A DNA stretch of 64,000 bases from an uncultured Campylobacter sp. (GTDB lineage: Bacteria > Campylobacterota > Campylobacteria > Campylobacterales > Campylobacteraceae): contig NZ_CALGPY010000014.1 of the NCBI RefSeq assembly GCF_937959485.1, positions 124,001-188,000 on the forward strand, read 5' to 3'. Under the pieces are notes generated by a model. That model did not search any database and was not told where the DNA came from. It saw nothing but the letters and a program-made list of their open reading frames with translations. Positions 62,985 through 64,000 of the stretch are shown in pieces. Positions within the stretch are counted from its first letter, which is position 1, and every line of letters starts with the position of its first letter. The translations under genes and the position numbers were made by a program.

Positions 62985-63126
62985 ATCGCCGCCGCGACGC
63001 AAATTTCATAAATTTAATCCGCCTAATAAAATTTACTCACGCCGCCGTATCTTTGCGGCGTAAATTTTGCTAAAATTCGCTCCAGGCGCGAAATACATCG
63101 CGCAAATTTTAAATAAAGGTAAAATT

Positions 63127-64000
63127 TTGAACCTAAACGAAGCAATAGTTGCCACCGCCAAAAAGCAAAAAGAGTGCCGGCTAGCATTTGCAAAGTATCT
63201 GTTTTTGGGAATTTTATTTATAATAGCACTGCCCGTAGGCGGCGGATTTGCCGTAGGGCATCTTTTTGAAAATCGCCTTGCACCGCTATTTTTCATCATT
63301 ATCTATATTCCGTTTTTTCTCGCCGCGCTAATGGCTAACAGGGGCCGAGTGACCAGCGAGCTGGGGGATTACAAAGCGTTTTATAAAGACGTTTTCGTCC
63401 GCGCCGCTATTCGGAGCACAGATCCAAATTTTAACTACGATCCGAATGCCGGCATCAGCCGCAAAGAATTTCGCAAAATCGGCATCTATTCGCCGGATGA
63501 ATTTCGTGCCGAAGATCAAATCAGCGGTATTTATAAGGGCGTCAAATTTAGCCTCAGCGAAGCGATCGATATCCCAAACGGCGCGACGCTGGAGCTAAGC
63601 GACTCGGCGGCGCTAAATTTGCTATCCGCGATAATTTTTGCATGGGAGGCCATGAAGGATATGCAGGCGTTCAGCGGCTCGGTCTTGGTCTGCGAGTTTT
63701 ACAAGAAATTTAGCGGGCAAACTATAGTCGCGAGCCGCACGCTAAACACCAGATTTTTAGGCGAAAAAGAGCAGATGGACGACCTGTTTTTTAGCAAAGA
63801 ATTTAGGGTCTTTGCGGATGATAAAGTAGGGGCAAGGTATCTTTTGACGCCCGCGTTTATGCAGTACCTGCGAGAGCTAAAGGAAAAATTCGCGGGGGAA
63901 ATAGGGCTGAGCGCGGCGTTTATGGACGATAAGCTTTATCTATTTTTAAACGGAGCGAAAAATAAGTTTGAAACAACGCTCTTTTCGCCGCCGCCGAGCT
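63127..64000 (+). CDS. DUF3137-family membrane protein (3' end outside window)
   Basis: From a TTG with AAAGG before it the frame stays open to the window end, giving 291 residues. A charged start (MNLNEAIVATAKKQKECR) leads to two membrane helices (YLFLGILFIIALPVGGG, PLFFIIIYIPFFLAALM). Then come a central YDPNAGISRKEFRKIGIY, GIYKGVKFSLSEA and the family-typical F...KEFRVFADDKVGARYLLTPAFMQYL. Function of DUF3137 is unknown. Relatives often neighbour LemA-like genes, which would lie beyond the edge if present. Confidence 0.75.
   Translation, partial: MNLNEAIVATAKKQKECRLAFAKYLFLGILFIIALPVGGGFAVGHLFENRLAPLFFIIIYIPFFLAALMANRGRVTSELGDYKAFYKDVFVRAAIRSTDPNFNYDPNAGISRKEFRKIGIYSPDEFRAEDQISGIYKGVKFSLSEAIDIPNGATLELSDSAALNLLSAIIFAWEAMKDMQAFSGSVLVCEFYKKFSGQTIVASRTLNTRFLGEKEQMDDLFFSKEFRVFADDKVGARYLLTPAFMQYLRELKEKFAGEIGLSAAFMDDKLYLFLNGAKNKFETTLFSPPPS

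Overview
The window looks like chromosomal DNA of a Campylobacter-group epsilonproteobacterium. The evidence is the menaquinol:fumarate reductase operon in the order frdC-frdA-frdB, a class II DAHP synthase, a rpsB-tsf-ABC ATPase-acidic protein-gmk-tatA-argS cluster, and a YkgJ-TPR-trpC-HIT cluster. Base composition is higher in GC than C. jejuni, and spacers are filled with short A/T words such as AAATTT, GGAATTTT and AAAATTCC. Together with the absence of fliR from its usual slot, this fits a non-motile species such as C. gracilis. That species call is an inference and was not tested by any search.

Layout. 1-8.0 kb: end of a TonB-like protein, a YpdA-like flavoprotein, a tRNA-methyltransferase-like gene, YkgJ cluster protein, TPR protein, trpC, HIT protein and a damaged WG-repeat gene. 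8.0-15.8 kb: ribB, dinB, an unknown gene, lgt and frdCAB with a strong terminator. 15.8-19.8 kb: an AT-rich accessory patch holding a tandem pair of membrane paralogues (one damaged) and a frameshifted ankyrin gene. 20-28 kb: rarD, DAHP synthase, a long empty spacer, yebC-ppi-acpS, then a copper chaperone and copA. 28.5-39.3 kb: an ankyrin protein, NhaC-type antiporter, trmA, ilvA, a hairpin-rich spacer, DUF4230 and unknown genes, and an AT-rich secreted ankyrin protein. 39.6-43.5 kb: tRNA-Glu(CUC), a lipoprotein, bioB and mnmG. 43.6-47.8 kb: an AT-rich island with a sigma-region-4-like regulator, McrB, McrC and a small unknown protein. 48-53 kb: an ABC exporter, cytochrome c, ribE, pgeF and iadA. 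53.5-60.9 kb: the rpsB to argS cluster. 61-64 kb: a Sel1-repeat protein, a small membrane protein and a DUF3137 protein cut by the window end.

Functional themes are anaerobic fumarate respiration (frdCAB, cytochrome c), riboflavin supply (ribB, ribE), copper export, tRNA modification (trmA, mnmG, TrmN6-like) and protection against modified foreign DNA (McrBC). The most unusual signal spans several loci. Core enzymes (TrmN6-like, TrmA, RibE, ArgS) and a TPR protein carry extra low-complexity segments, several of them rich in Gln-Asn-Ser and built from the same A/T words that fill the spacers. Several accessory genes (WG-repeat, ankyrin, tandem membrane pair) are broken by single-base changes, some in homopolymers. 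The FrdC helix V also seems to lack a glutamate that is important in the Wolinella enzyme.
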